NCBI RefSeq assembly: GCF_004571075.1 | Contig: NZ_SPQP01000009.1 | Coordinates: 62,001-126,000, forward strand | Direction: 5' to 3' | Length of the DNA: 64,000 nt | DNA from: Blastococcus sp. TF02A-35 | GTDB taxonomy: Bacteria; Actinomycetota; Actinomycetes; Mycobacteriales; Geodermatophilaceae | In this document: positions 18,417 through 25,543 of the stretch, piece by piece | How the letters are laid out: every line of letters starts with the position of its first letter | Position numbering within the stretch: the first letter of the stretch is position 1 | Notes under the pieces: model-generated | The model's input: the letters and a program-made list of their open reading frames with translations, nothing else | The model's database searches: none | Told to the model about the DNA's origin: nothing | Position numbers and translations under genes: made by a program

Positions 18417-18447
18417 GGCGCGGGAGCGTAGCCAGTTCCGCCCCACC

Positions 18448-18475
18448 GGGAATGACCGCGCCGACGGACGCCGTT
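18448..18475 (+). promoter_or_regulatory. SigR-type (thiol-stress) promoter upstream of sigR
   Basis: GGGAAT (18448-18453), 19 bases, then GTT (18473-18475, in GTTGC). This is the GGAAT-N18/19-GTT consensus known for Streptomyces SigR and mycobacterial SigH. It predicts a start point near 18482-18485 and positive autoregulation of sigR. Confidence 0.7.
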
Positions 18476-18560
18476 GCACCGGCCGTGAGCAGCACCGTCT
18501 CCAGCGCCCGCCCGCGGGCCGCGCACCGGCGTCCCCCGGGCCGTCCTGATGCCGCGCGGC

Positions 18561-18566
18561 TAGGAT
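18561..18566 (+). promoter_or_regulatory. Second, house-keeping-like sigR promoter (-10)
   Basis: TAGGAT, a TAnnnT -10 box, lies downstream of the SigR-type promoter. Transcription from it would begin near 18573-18575 and miss the upstream start codon at 18485 while keeping the GTG at 18614 with its GGAGAGGA site. Confidence 0.5.
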
Positions 18567-18613
18567 CGATCGATGTGGCGCCCCGCGTCCCGGGGCTCCG
18601 GAGAGGACGGTCG

Positions 18614-19306
18614 GTGCCTGAAGAGTCCGCGGTGGAGAACCCTGGCCAGCTGCCGGAGGCCGCACCCGTAGAGGTGCCCGAGGCCCGCGAGGGCGGGAGC
18701 CGCACGGAGCTCGCCGAGACCCGCGCCGAGCGCGACGCCCGCTTCGAGCGGGACGCGCTGCCCTACCTCGACCAGCTCTACCCGGCGGCTCTGCGGATGA
18801 CCCGCAACCCGGCCGACGCCGAGGACCTGGTCCAGGAGACGTTCGTCAAGGCGTACTCCGCGTTCCACCAGTTCGCCGAGGGCACGAACCTCAAGGCCTG
18901 GCTGTACCGGATCCTGACGAACACCTACATCAACAGCTACCGCAAGAAGCAGCGGCAGCCGCAGCAGTACCCCACCGAGCAGGTGCAGGACTGGCAGCTC
19001 TACGCCGCCGAGGAGCACAGCTCCACGGGCCTGCGTTCCGCCGAGATCGAGGCGCTGGACCACCTGCCGGACTCCGACATCAAGGAGGCCCTGCAGCAGC
19101 TGCCCGAGGACTTCCGGCTGGCGGTGTACCTCGCCGACGTCGAGGGGTTCGCCTACAAGGAGATCGCCGAGATCATGGGCACGCCCATCGGCACGGTGAT
19201 GTCCCGGCTGCACCGCGGGCGCCGCGGGCTGCAGAAGCTGCTGGCCGACTACGCCCGTGAGCGCGGCTTCGTCCGCGCCGGAGCCGGTGAGGAGGCGAGC
19301 AAGTGA
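18614..19306 (+). CDS. sigR: Redox-responsive ECF sigma factor SigR/SigH
   Basis: 230 residues from the GTG at 18614, which has GGAGAGGA 8 bases upstream. Region 2 is [60 protein letters not shown]; region 4 is [42 protein letters not shown]. In-frame GTG codons at 18485 and 18575 would give forms longer by 43 or 13 residues. The stop overlaps rsrA by 4 bases. It drives the mycothiol/thioredoxin disulphide-stress regulon in known relatives. Confidence 0.95.
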   Translation: MPEESAVENPGQLPEAAPVEVPEAREGGSRTELAETRAERDARFERDALPYLDQLYPAALRMTRNPADAEDLVQETFVKAYSAFHQFAEGTNLKAWLYRILTNTYINSYRKKQRQPQQYPTEQVQDWQLYAAEEHSSTGLRSAEIEALDHLPDSDIKEALQQLPEDFRLAVYLADVEGFAYKEIAEIMGTPIGTVMSRLHRGRRGLQKLLADYARERGFVRAGAGEEASK

Positions 19307-19635
19307 CGAGCGACGACGCTGCGCGCGCCGGTGAGCCGATCGAGATCAACTCCTGCGACGACGTCCTGACGCACGTCTTCGAGTTCCTCGACCACGAGAC
19401 GAACGACGCCCGGCGGGCGGTCATCGCCGAGCACCTCGAGGACTGCTCCTCCTGCCTGCGCGAGTTCGGCATCGAGCAGGAGTTCAAGGCGCTCGTGCGC
19501 CGCCGGTGCGGTGGCGACAAGCCGCCGTCGGGCCTGCGCGACCGGATCAAGATGCAGCTGACCAGTGTGTCGTTCGAGGAGGACGGCACCCAGATCAGCG
19601 TCGAGCGCGTCACCATCGAGCGCACCGGCGACTAG
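19303..19635 (+). CDS. rsrA: Zinc redox anti-sigma factor RsrA
   Basis: 110 residues. Binds and silences SigR until disulphide stress oxidises it. The ZAS motif is complete: Cys18, His44, Cys48 and Cys51 (H-x3-C-x2-C in HLEDCSSC), with the same spacing as C11/H37/C41/C44 of Streptomyces coelicolor RsrA. An extra Cys lies in RRRCGGD. GTG start overlaps the sigR stop, which keeps sigma and anti-sigma production in step. Confidence 0.95.
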   Translation: MTSDDAARAGEPIEINSCDDVLTHVFEFLDHETNDARRAVIAEHLEDCSSCLREFGIEQEFKALVRRRCGGDKPPSGLRDRIKMQLTSVSFEEDGTQISVERVTIERTGD

Positions 19636-19647
19636 CCCCCGGACACG

Positions 19648-19690
19648 CGAACGCCCCGCTCCCGCGCTGCTCGCGGGTGCGGGGCGTTCG
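19648..19690. terminator. Long hairpin between rsrA and the bL37 gene
   Basis: The outer stem is CGAACGCCCCGC (19648-19659) with 19679-19690; an inner stem CCCGCG/CGCGGG follows. It sits between convergent genes and should stop transcription from both sides. Confidence 0.75.
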
Positions 19691-19708
19691 TACGTCCGCG
19701 GCCTGGGA

Positions 19709-19783
19709 TCAGGCGTTGGGGCGCTTGCCGTGGTTCGCCTTGTTCCCCTTGCGGGAGCGACGCTTGCGTCCGCGCTTGGACAT
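19709..19783 (-). CDS. 50S ribosomal protein bL37
   Basis: 24 residues, MSKRGRKRRSRKGNKANHGK then RPNA. Extremely basic, ending in the conserved ANHGKRPN(A/S) seen in the tiny large-subunit protein bL37 of mycobacteria and other actinobacteria, where it sits in 23S rRNA near the peptidyl-transferase region. A strong GAGGAGGG precedes the ATG. It is easily missed by gene finders. It is divergent from the carboxylase-like gene. Confidence 0.9.
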   Translation of the reverse strand: MSKRGRKRRSRKGNKANHGKRPNA

Positions 19784-19847
19784 CGCTGCCCTCCTCTCAC
19801 GTTGCAGGTGGGCCGGGCGGCCCTGGTTCTCGCGGGGCCGGAACGCG

Positions 19848-19864
19848 GCGCACGTATCGTGCGC
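19848..19864. promoter_or_regulatory. 17-base palindrome in the bL37 / carboxylase-like divergent region
   Basis: GCGCACG-TAT-CGTGCGC, with perfect arms and a 3-base centre. It contains TATCGT on + and TACGTG on -, each of which could be a -10 box. The divergent gap is 172 bases (19784-19955) and holds nothing else recognisable except the ribosome sites. Confidence 0.45.
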
Positions 19865-19955
19865 GGCGTCGCCGAACCCGCCAAGCTGACGCGACAAGCC
19901 TCTCACGGGGAGTCCGGCCGCCGTGCCGGGCAGGGGACAGCAGGAGGAAACACCA

Positions 19956-21002
19956 GTGCCACAGCTCGACATCGAGAGCGTCCTCGTCGCGGGACGGGGA
20001 CCGGCCGGCTGTGCCGTGATCCGGGCCTGCGAGCGCTCCGGCGTGAAGGCGGTGGCGGTGCACAGCGAGTCCGAGCGCAGCGCCCGGCACGTCCGCCTGG
20101 CCGACGACGCCGTCCTGCTGGGGCCGGCCCCCGCCGCCGAGAGCTACCTGGCCGTGGACCGCATCGTCGAGGCCGCGCGGCGCAGCGGTGTCGAGGCCGT
20201 GCTGCCCGTCCCGCCGGCCCTCGCGGGCAACGCCCGGCTGGCCGCCGCCGTCATCGGAGCGGGGCTGCGCTGGGTCGGGCCGGACCCGGAGGTGCTCGAG
20301 CGCCTCGGCGGGGACGGTGTCGAGCCGGCCAGCGAGCGTGGGTTCCTCGCCTGGGTCACCGAGGAGGGGCTGCGCTTCACCACCCCGGTCGCCCGCGACC
20401 GCGCGGCCGGCATCGCCCGCGTCTCCTGGACCCCCGACGCCTCCGAGCAGCTGCCGGCGGCCGCCCGGCGGCTGCCCGAGCTCGGCTGGCGCGGCCTGGT
20501 CACCGTGGGGATCTCACCGGACGGCGAGCTCGCCGAGGTCGCGGCCGGCTTCTCCCTCGACATGGCGGTGCTGGAGCGGGCGCACGGCGTCGACGCCGTG
20601 GAGCTCGCCCTGCGCAGCGCCGCCGGCCCCCGGGCCACCGCCGCCGGGCCGCGGGGCTCCGGGCCGCGGTCGGCCGTCGCCGTCCAGCTGCGCTCGACGC
20701 TGCCGCCCGGCACGGAGGGGCGGGTCAGCGGCCGGCTCCCCGGCTCCGGCCGGCCCCCGGAGGCGCCGTCCGGGGTGAACCTGGTCGCGGTGACCGGCTA
20801 CGACCCCGGCGACCGCCTGGACGGCTGGTACGACGCGCTCCTGGCCACGGTCAGCGCCGGGGCGCCGGACGCCGCGACCGCTGCCCGGGCGGCCTCCGAG
20901 GCGCTGTCGGGCCTGCCGGAGATCGGCGTCCCGCACGACGGGCCCGAGGTCTGCGCCGTGCTCGGCAGACTCGCCGAGGACCCGGCTCTGCCGCGGCCCT
21001 GA
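19956..21002 (+). CDS. Degenerate biotin-carboxylase N-terminal-domain protein
   Basis: 348 residues; GTG start preceded by AGGAGG. Residues 5-110 follow the biotin carboxylase N-domain: SVLVAGRGPAGCAVIRACER, SERSARHVRLADDAVLLGPA and PAAESYLAVDRIVEAARRSG. The signature VANRGEIA has become VAGRGPAG and the HPGYGFLSEN loop has become PVPPALAGNARL. The central ATP-grasp domain is not recognisable: the part after residue 115 lacks the GGGGRG loop and Lys/His/Glu set. Catalytic carboxylation is therefore unlikely. A free biotinyl protein follows 57 bases later. Function unknown; perhaps a regulatory or scaffold relic. Confidence 0.82.
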   Translation: MPQLDIESVLVAGRGPAGCAVIRACERSGVKAVAVHSESERSARHVRLADDAVLLGPAPAAESYLAVDRIVEAARRSGVEAVLPVPPALAGNARLAAAVIGAGLRWVGPDPEVLERLGGDGVEPASERGFLAWVTEEGLRFTTPVARDRAAGIARVSWTPDASEQLPAAARRLPELGWRGLVTVGISPDGELAEVAAGFSLDMAVLERAHGVDAVELALRSAAGPRATAAGPRGSGPRSAVAVQLRSTLPPGTEGRVSGRLPGSGRPPEAPSGVNLVAVTGYDPGDRLDGWYDALLATVSAGAPDAATAARAASEALSGLPEIGVPHDGPEVCAVLGRLAEDPALPRP

Positions 21003-21059
21003 CGCCGGGGACGCGTGCTTGGATGAGGGCTCGCGAACGGTTGTGATCAGGAGGTCGCG

Positions 21060-21284
21060 GTGGCGGTCGAGGAGATCCACGCGGAGATGGTCTCCAGCGT
21101 CTGGAAGGTGCTCGTCACCCCCGGAGCCGAGGTGTCCGCCGGCGACACGCTGGTGATCCTCGAGTCCATGAAGATGGAGATCCCGGTGCTCACCGAGCAC
21201 GCGGGGACCGTGCAGGAGCTGCACGTCGTCGAGGGCGAGGTCCTCCAGGAGGGCGACCTCATCGCCACCGTCGCGGCGGCCTAG
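21060..21284 (+). CDS. Free-standing biotinyl (BCCP-like) protein
   Basis: 74 residues, a complete biotinyl/lipoyl attachment domain: EIHAEMVSSVWKVLVTPGAEV, SAGDTLVILESMKMEIPV with the biotin-accepting Lys in the perfect ESMKMEIPV motif, and ending GEVLQEGDLIATV. It corresponds to the biotinylated TB7.3 (Rv3221c) of Mycobacterium tuberculosis, also encoded beside the SigH/RshA genes. GTG start with AGGAGG-like AGGAGGTCGCG upstream. Which carboxylase it serves is unknown. Confidence 0.92.
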   Translation: MAVEEIHAEMVSSVWKVLVTPGAEVSAGDTLVILESMKMEIPVLTEHAGTVQELHVVEGEVLQEGDLIATVAAA

Positions 21285-21781
21285 GACAGCTCGCGGGCGT
21301 AGACCACCAGGTCGATGCCCGGCACCGGCGCCCAGTCCCGCTCCGGGAGCCGGGTGAAGCCGAGCCGCTCGTAGAGGCGGTGCGCCGTCGTCATGCGCGT
21401 CCCGGTGGAGATGACCACCCGCCGCTTGCCGGCCGCCCGGGCCCGGCCCAGGCACTCCCGGACCAGCGCCGCGCCGATGCCGCGCCCCTGCGCCGCGGGG
21501 TCCACCACCAGCATCCGGAAGCCGGCCTCGTCCTCGGACTCGGTGACCTCGCCGAAGTCGCCCTCGAGCACGAGCGCCACGCTGCCGACGACCCGCCCGT
21601 CGTGGTCGCGCACGACCAGCAGCTCGGCGCGGGACGCGCGACCGGCGACGTCGGCCAGCTCGGCGGCGTACCCGGCGGAGGCCAGCCCGCCGTCGACGTA
21701 GACGCCGACGGTCAGCTCGGCGATGCGGTCGAAGTCCTCGGGGGTGGCCCGGTCGATGCGCACGGCGGGGACTGACACCAC
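21281..21781 (-). CDS. GNAT family N-acetyltransferase
   Basis: 166 residues. The acetyl-CoA loop is seen in FRMLVVDPAAQGRGIGAALV (Q/RxxGxG/A), with the preceding strands DRIAELTVGVYVDGG and VVGSVALVLEG, and the C-terminal TAHRLYERLGFTRLPERDW. The acceptor is not predictable. A TAGGCT box lies 6 bases before the GTG, so the mRNA is probably leaderless. It overlaps the 3' end of the biotinyl-protein gene by 4 bases, tail to tail. Confidence 0.88.
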   Translation of the reverse strand: MVSVPAVRIDRATPEDFDRIAELTVGVYVDGGLASAGYAAELADVAGRASRAELLVVRDHDGRVVGSVALVLEGDFGEVTESEDEAGFRMLVVDPAAQGRGIGAALVRECLGRARAAGKRRVVISTGTRMTTAHRLYERLGFTRLPERDWAPVPGIDLVVYARELS

Positions 21782-21787
21782 GTCCGC

Positions 21788-21814
21788 AGCCTACGGAGGT
21801 GCCGCGCCTAGGCT
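21788..21814. promoter_or_regulatory. Divergent -10 boxes for the GNAT gene and pdtaS
   Basis: TAGGCT on - (21793-21788) is 6 bases before the GNAT GTG. TAGGCT on + (21809-21814) is 10 bases before the pdtaS ATG. Both genes lack a ribosome site. Confidence 0.5.
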
Positions 21815-21824
21815 CGCGGGCACC

Positions 21825-23306
21825 ATGAGCAGCCTCTCCGAGCGCCTCACGCGCGGCACGGCCTCCGACCCCGCCCACGTCGACCACGCCCGGCGGCTGG
21901 TCGCCGACTGGCAGCTGCTGGCCGACCTCGCCTTCGCCGACCTGACGCTGTGGGTGCCGCTGGAGTCCGGCGCCTGGTGGTGCGTGGCCCAGGTACGGCC
22001 CCTGACGACGTCCACGAGCCGGCCCGAGGACATGGTCGGCGAGGAGCTCGACGGCGCCGCCGCGCAGCCGTTCGCCGTCGCCTACCGGGACGGCCGGCCG
22101 GTCACCGACGGCGAGCCGGACTGGTCGGGGCCGGTCCCGCGACGACGGGAGGTCATCCCGGTGCGGCACGAGGGCGCGGTGATCGCCGTCCTGGCCAAGG
22201 ACACCAACCTGGCGGTCACCCGGTCACCGTCGACGCTGGAGCTGACCTACCTCGACATCGCCGCCGACCTCTGCCTCATGGTCTCGGCGGGCTCCTTCCC
22301 GCCGGCCAAGCTCCAGGACGCCGAGATGGGCCCGCGCGTGGGCGACGGCCTGCTGCGGCTCGACGCGACCGGCGCGGTGACCTACGCCAGCCCCAACGCG
22401 GTGTCGGCCTACCGCCGGATCGGCGTCACCCGCGACCTGGGCGGCGCGAACCTGGCCGACGTCACCTGCCGCTCGATGACCGACCGGGTGTCGGGCGAGG
22501 CGGCCGCGGCCGCCGTGTCCGCGGCGGTGGCCGGCCGCTACCCCGACCCGATGGACGTCGAGGCCGACAGCGCCACCCTGCTGCTGCGCGCGCTCCCGCT
22601 CCTGGGCCCGGACGGCGAGCCGGGGGCGCTGGTGCTGGTCCGCGACGTCACCGACGTCCGCCGGCGGGACCGGGCGCTGCTCACCAAGGACGCCACGATC
22701 CGCGAGATCCACCACCGCGTGAAGAACAACCTGCAGACGGTGGCGGCGCTGCTGCGGCTCCAGGCCCGCCGCATGACGGAGCCGGCGGCCCGCGCGGCCC
22801 TGGAGGAGTCGGTGCGCCGGGTGGCCTCCATCGCCGTCGTCCACGAGACCCTGGCCGGCAGCCGGGAGGACGTCGTCGACGTCGACGACGTCCTGGACCA
22901 GGTGCTGCCGATGCTCGGCGACCTGACCTCGGTGGGCCCCGCGGCGCGGACGCGGCGCACCGGGTCCTTCGGCGAGCTGCCCGCCGCGGCGGCGACCCCG
23001 CTGGTGCTGGCGGTCACCGAGCTCCTGCACAACGCCGCGGAGCACGCCTTCCCCGAGGGGGAGCCAGGCATCATCGAGCTGGTGGCGCAGCGGTCCGGCG
23101 ACGACCTCGTCGTGCGGGTGCGGGACAACGGGCGGGGGCTGCCGGAAGGCTTCGACCCGGCGGCCAGCGACGGGCTGGGGCTGCAGATCGTGCGCACGCT
23201 GGTGACCAGCGAGCTCGGCGGCACGCTGACGATGGGCGCACCCGAGGACGCGCAGGGCACCGAGGTCGTGCTCGGCCTCCCCGGGAGCGCCTGGCCGCGC
23301 CGCTAG
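21825..23306 (+). CDS. pdtaS: PdtaS-type sensor histidine kinase
   Basis: 493 residues, soluble. An N-terminal GAF-like domain (about 20-150: TLWVPLESGAWWCVAQVRPL ... EGAVIAVLAKDTNL) is followed by a PAS domain (about 170-285: DGLLRLDATGAVTYASPNAV, ending VLVRDVTDVRRRDRALL). HisKA_2 carries the phospho-His in IREIHHRVKNNLQTVAALLR at about 295, and a HATPase_c has ELLHNAAEHAFPEG, VRDNGRGLPEG and DGLGLQIVRTLV. In relatives it phosphorylates the ANTAR RNA-binding regulator PdtaR, not seen here. Orthologous to Rv3220c by sequence style and position. Confidence 0.93.
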   Translation: MSSLSERLTRGTASDPAHVDHARRLVADWQLLADLAFADLTLWVPLESGAWWCVAQVRPLTTSTSRPEDMVGEELDGAAAQPFAVAYRDGRPVTDGEPDWSGPVPRRREVIPVRHEGAVIAVLAKDTNLAVTRSPSTLELTYLDIAADLCLMVSAGSFPPAKLQDAEMGPRVGDGLLRLDATGAVTYASPNAVSAYRRIGVTRDLGGANLADVTCRSMTDRVSGEAAAAAVSAAVAGRYPDPMDVEADSATLLLRALPLLGPDGEPGALVLVRDVTDVRRRDRALLTKDATIREIHHRVKNNLQTVAALLRLQARRMTEPAARAALEESVRRVASIAVVHETLAGSREDVVDVDDVLDQVLPMLGDLTSVGPAARTRRTGSFGELPAAAATPLVLAVTELLHNAAEHAFPEGEPGIIELVAQRSGDDLVVRVRDNGRGLPEGFDPAASDGLGLQIVRTLVTSELGGTLTMGAPEDAQGTEVVLGLPGSAWPRR

Positions 23307-23329
23307 CGGCGCAGGCGCCGGAAAGCGCC

Positions 23330-23361
23330 GAGGCCGGCCCGGGAGCTCCCGGGCCGGCCTC
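23330..23361. terminator. Perfect 32-base palindromic terminator between pdtaS and whiB1
   Basis: The half-site GAGGCCGGCCCGGGAG is followed at once by its exact complement, giving a cruciform-capable stem between convergent genes. It is likely to stop transcription in both directions. Confidence 0.75.
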
Positions 23362-23421
23362 GTGGCGGTCAGTGCGATCGCGGTGGTGCGTGGGCTGCTC
23401 GGCAGCCCGTCGTGCCGGTTC

Positions 23422-23673
23422 TCAGGCGGTGCGGACCCGGGTCCGAGCCTGACGGCGCTTCAGCGCGCGTCGCTCGTCCTCGGAGAGACCGCCCCAGACC
23501 CCGGAGTCCTGGCCCGAGCGGAGAGCCCAGTCCAGGCACGACTGCACCACCGGGCAGCGCTGGCACACGGCCTTCGCCTGCTCGATCTGGACGGTGGCCG
23601 GGCCGGTCGTCCCGATCGGGAAGAACAGTTCCGGATCCTCGTCCCGGCAGAGCGCGCGGTGGCGCCAGTCCAT
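23422..23673 (-). CDS. whiB1: WhiB1 family iron-sulfur transcription factor
   Basis: 83 residues, start MDWRHRALCRDEDPELFFP as in WhiB1. All four [4Fe-4S] cysteines are present: Cys9, then C-x2-C-x5-C in CQRCPVVQSC. The G[V/I]WGG turn (SGVWGGLSEDERRALKRRQA) and the basic C-terminal tail RTRVRTA follow. WhiB1 in relatives binds region 4 of the primary sigma factor, is essential, and reacts with nitric oxide. GAGGAG precedes the ATG; an upstream in-frame ATG exists but lacks homology. Confidence 0.95.
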   Translation of the reverse strand: MDWRHRALCRDEDPELFFPIGTTGPATVQIEQAKAVCQRCPVVQSCLDWALRSGQDSGVWGGLSEDERRALKRRQARTRVRTA

Positions 23674-23950
23674 GGCTTCGTACTCCTCGATGTCGTCTAG
23701 CGTTCGGTGCGTCAGTCGCCTGCTCGGTCCGCCTCGCCGGGCCGACACCGGTTACCCAGCGCCATGGCGGCAGCGACTGCCTGCCTTTGTTACCGGCAGG
23801 TTGCGTTCCTCCAGCGATGTTTTCACGGGAAAGTCGCAAGTCAAGGGAATCAGCCCCACCCCGGACCCCCGCGTGAGCAACCTCACCACGCGCGTGATAG
23901 GCCCGCCACTCGGCGGGGGGAATGCCCTCGCGAAACGCTCAAGAACCTGC
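23674..23950 (-). promoter_or_regulatory. Long upstream region of whiB1
   Basis: 277 bases without a gene, with an AT-richer patch at about 23780-23850. On the whiB1 strand TTGACT (23844-23839) is a good -35 box but the -10 opposite it (AACATC) is weak. A second possible -10, CTAGACG, lies about 20 bases before the ATG. No convincing CRP-type site is seen. Confidence 0.4.
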
Positions 23951-24964
23951 TCAGGCGACCACGCGCAGCGCGTTCGGGACGTCCTGGATCCGCACCCCCG
24001 TGGCCGTTCCCAGGTGCTCGCCGTCGACCTGCCAGCCCTGCGGCCGGACGGCGCTGAGCGAGAGCTCCGGGAGGTCGTGCCAGCGGTGCAGACCGCGGCC
24101 GCGCAGGTCCGGCTCGCGGGAGAGCGTCTGCCGCAGCGCGCGCAGCATGCGGGTGGTGCTCGTCCGGCCGAGGGCGAAGACGTCGAGGCCGGTCTCGAAG
24201 GACGCCTCGGGGGTCGGGTTCACCGGCCGGGCGCCCAGGTAGGTCCAGGGGCTGACATTGGACACCAGGCAGAGGAACAGCTCCTCCACGGAGGGCTCGC
24301 CGGGGACCTGCAGGGTCATGGCGGGGCGCCGCCGCTCGCGGCCGAAGAGGAAGGCGCTGGTCGCCTCGCGGACGTAGAGGGCGCCGGTGGAACGCCGGCC
24401 CTCCGCCCGCCGCGCCTCGACCCGGGCGATGACCTCGGCGTCGAAGCCGAAGCCGGCGGCGAAGACGAACCAGCGGGGCGCCGTCCACTCGTCGTCGCGC
24501 CGGTCGGCGTCGGCCTCGGCCGCGCCGGGGGCCACGCCCGTGACGGCGGCGGTGCTGGTGCCCGCGGCGCTGATCGTCCCGAGCGAGACCAGCCGGGTGC
24601 GGCCGGCACGGAGGGAGGCCAGGATCTCCGCGGTCGCCTCCACCGGGTCGCGCGAGCGGCCCAGGGCCCGGGAGAAGACGTTGGTCGACCCGCCGGGCAC
24701 GACGGCCAGGGTCGGCAGCCCGGGGCGCGGTCCGCCGCTGAGCAGCCCGTTCACCACCTCGTTGACGGTGCCGTCGCCACCCACGGAGACCACGACGTCG
24801 ACGCCGTCGGCCGCCGCGCGGGCGCCGAGCTCGCGGGCGTGCCCGCGGTGGGAGGTCTCGGCGACGTCGAGCTTGAGCTCGCTGGCGAGGGCGCCGACCA
24901 GCACGTCCCGCATCTTGGCGGAGGTGGTGGTCGCCGCCGGGTTGACGACCACGAGCGCGCGCAT
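23951..24964 (-). CDS. Diacylglycerol-kinase-family lipid kinase
   Basis: 337 residues. The catalytic N-domain has MRALVVVNPAATTTSAKMRD (NP phosphate contact), VVVSVGGDGTVNEVVNGLL (GGDGT nucleotide loop) and VVPGGSTNVFSRALG. The C-terminal beta-sandwich includes FVFAAGFGFDAEVIARVE and ends WQVDGEHLGTATGVRIQDV. Some relatives make mannosylated lipids or act on DAG or sphingoid bases; substrate uncertain. Position next to whiB1 matches Rv3218. TAGCCT is 6 bases before the ATG (leaderless). Confidence 0.88.
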   Translation of the reverse strand: MRALVVVNPAATTTSAKMRDVLVGALASELKLDVAETSHRGHARELGARAAADGVDVVVSVGGDGTVNEVVNGLLSGGPRPGLPTLAVVPGGSTNVFSRALGRSRDPVEATAEILASLRAGRTRLVSLGTISAAGTSTAAVTGVAPGAAEADADRRDDEWTAPRWFVFAAGFGFDAEVIARVEARRAEGRRSTGALYVREATSAFLFGRERRRPAMTLQVPGEPSVEELFLCLVSNVSPWTYLGARPVNPTPEASFETGLDVFALGRTSTTRMLRALRQTLSREPDLRGRGLHRWHDLPELSLSAVRPQGWQVDGEHLGTATGVRIQDVPNALRVVA

Positions 24965-25044
24965 GCGGCCAGGCTAACCAGCGCGGACCCGTCCTCGCGG
25001 GAGGACGACGGGGCAGCGAGGGCCGGGTGGCGTCGGCCCCCGCG

Positions 25045-25050
25045 TAACCT
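25045..25050 (+). promoter_or_regulatory. -10 box of the small membrane protein gene
   Basis: TAACCT, 7 bases before the GTG at 25058. No ribosome site is present, so the message is probably leaderless. Confidence 0.45.
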
Positions 25051-25057
25051 CGGCGCC

Positions 25058-25540
25058 GTGACCGAGGACCGAGGGGCGCCGTCGAAGCCGCCCCGCAGGC
25101 TTGCCGACCGGCTGTTCGGCGCGGCCGCCGCGGAGCCCGCGCCCCGTCCCGCACGCCCGGTGGCCGTCGCCCCGCCGTCGCTGCGCCGCGCCGCGCTCGT
25201 GGTCGGTGTGGAGGCCGCCGCGTTCGCCGTCGGCACCCTGGTCCTGCTCTACCTGACGGTGACCGGCGACCCGGACAGCACCGCCCGGGCACTGGCCGAG
25301 GTCGTCCTCGCCGCGCTCGCGGCTGGCGTCCTCGGGGCCGGCGCCGTCGGCCTCTCGCGGGTCTCCGAGTGGGCCCGCGGCCCCGTCATCGCCCTGCAGC
25401 TGTTCCTGGGCATCGCCGGGTTCACCCTGGCGTTCTCGGCGCAGCTGCCGCTGGTCGGGCTGCCGGTCCTGGCCCTCGTGGTCGCCGTGCTCTACCTCCT
25501 GGCCGCGCCGGAGTCCCGGCTGGCCTACGAGGACCGCTAG
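25058..25540 (+). CDS. Four-span membrane protein of unknown function
   Basis: 160 residues. The cytoplasmic, proline-rich N-terminus (about 1-45, SKPPRRLADRLFGAAAAEPA) is followed by four hydrophobic segments: LVVGVEAAAFAVGTLVLLYL, ALAEVVLAALAAGVLGAGAV, GPVIALQLFLGIAGFTLAFS and LPVLALVVAVLYLLAAP. Many actinobacteria have such proteins as conserved hypotheticals. It is convergent with the HAD gene, with stops 3 bases apart. Confidence 0.75.
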   Translation: MTEDRGAPSKPPRRLADRLFGAAAAEPAPRPARPVAVAPPSLRRAALVVGVEAAAFAVGTLVLLYLTVTGDPDSTARALAEVVLAALAAGVLGAGAVGLSRVSEWARGPVIALQLFLGIAGFTLAFSAQLPLVGLPVLALVVAVLYLLAAPESRLAYEDR

Positions 25541-25543
25541 CGC

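Noticed and set aside
23674-23748. Upstream ATG extending WhiB1 by 25 residues
   Set aside because: WhiB1 homologues start at MDWRH and GAGGAG lies just before that ATG.
23841-23875. GGGAAT at about 23845 as another SigR promoter
   Set aside because: No GTT at 18-19 bases downstream.
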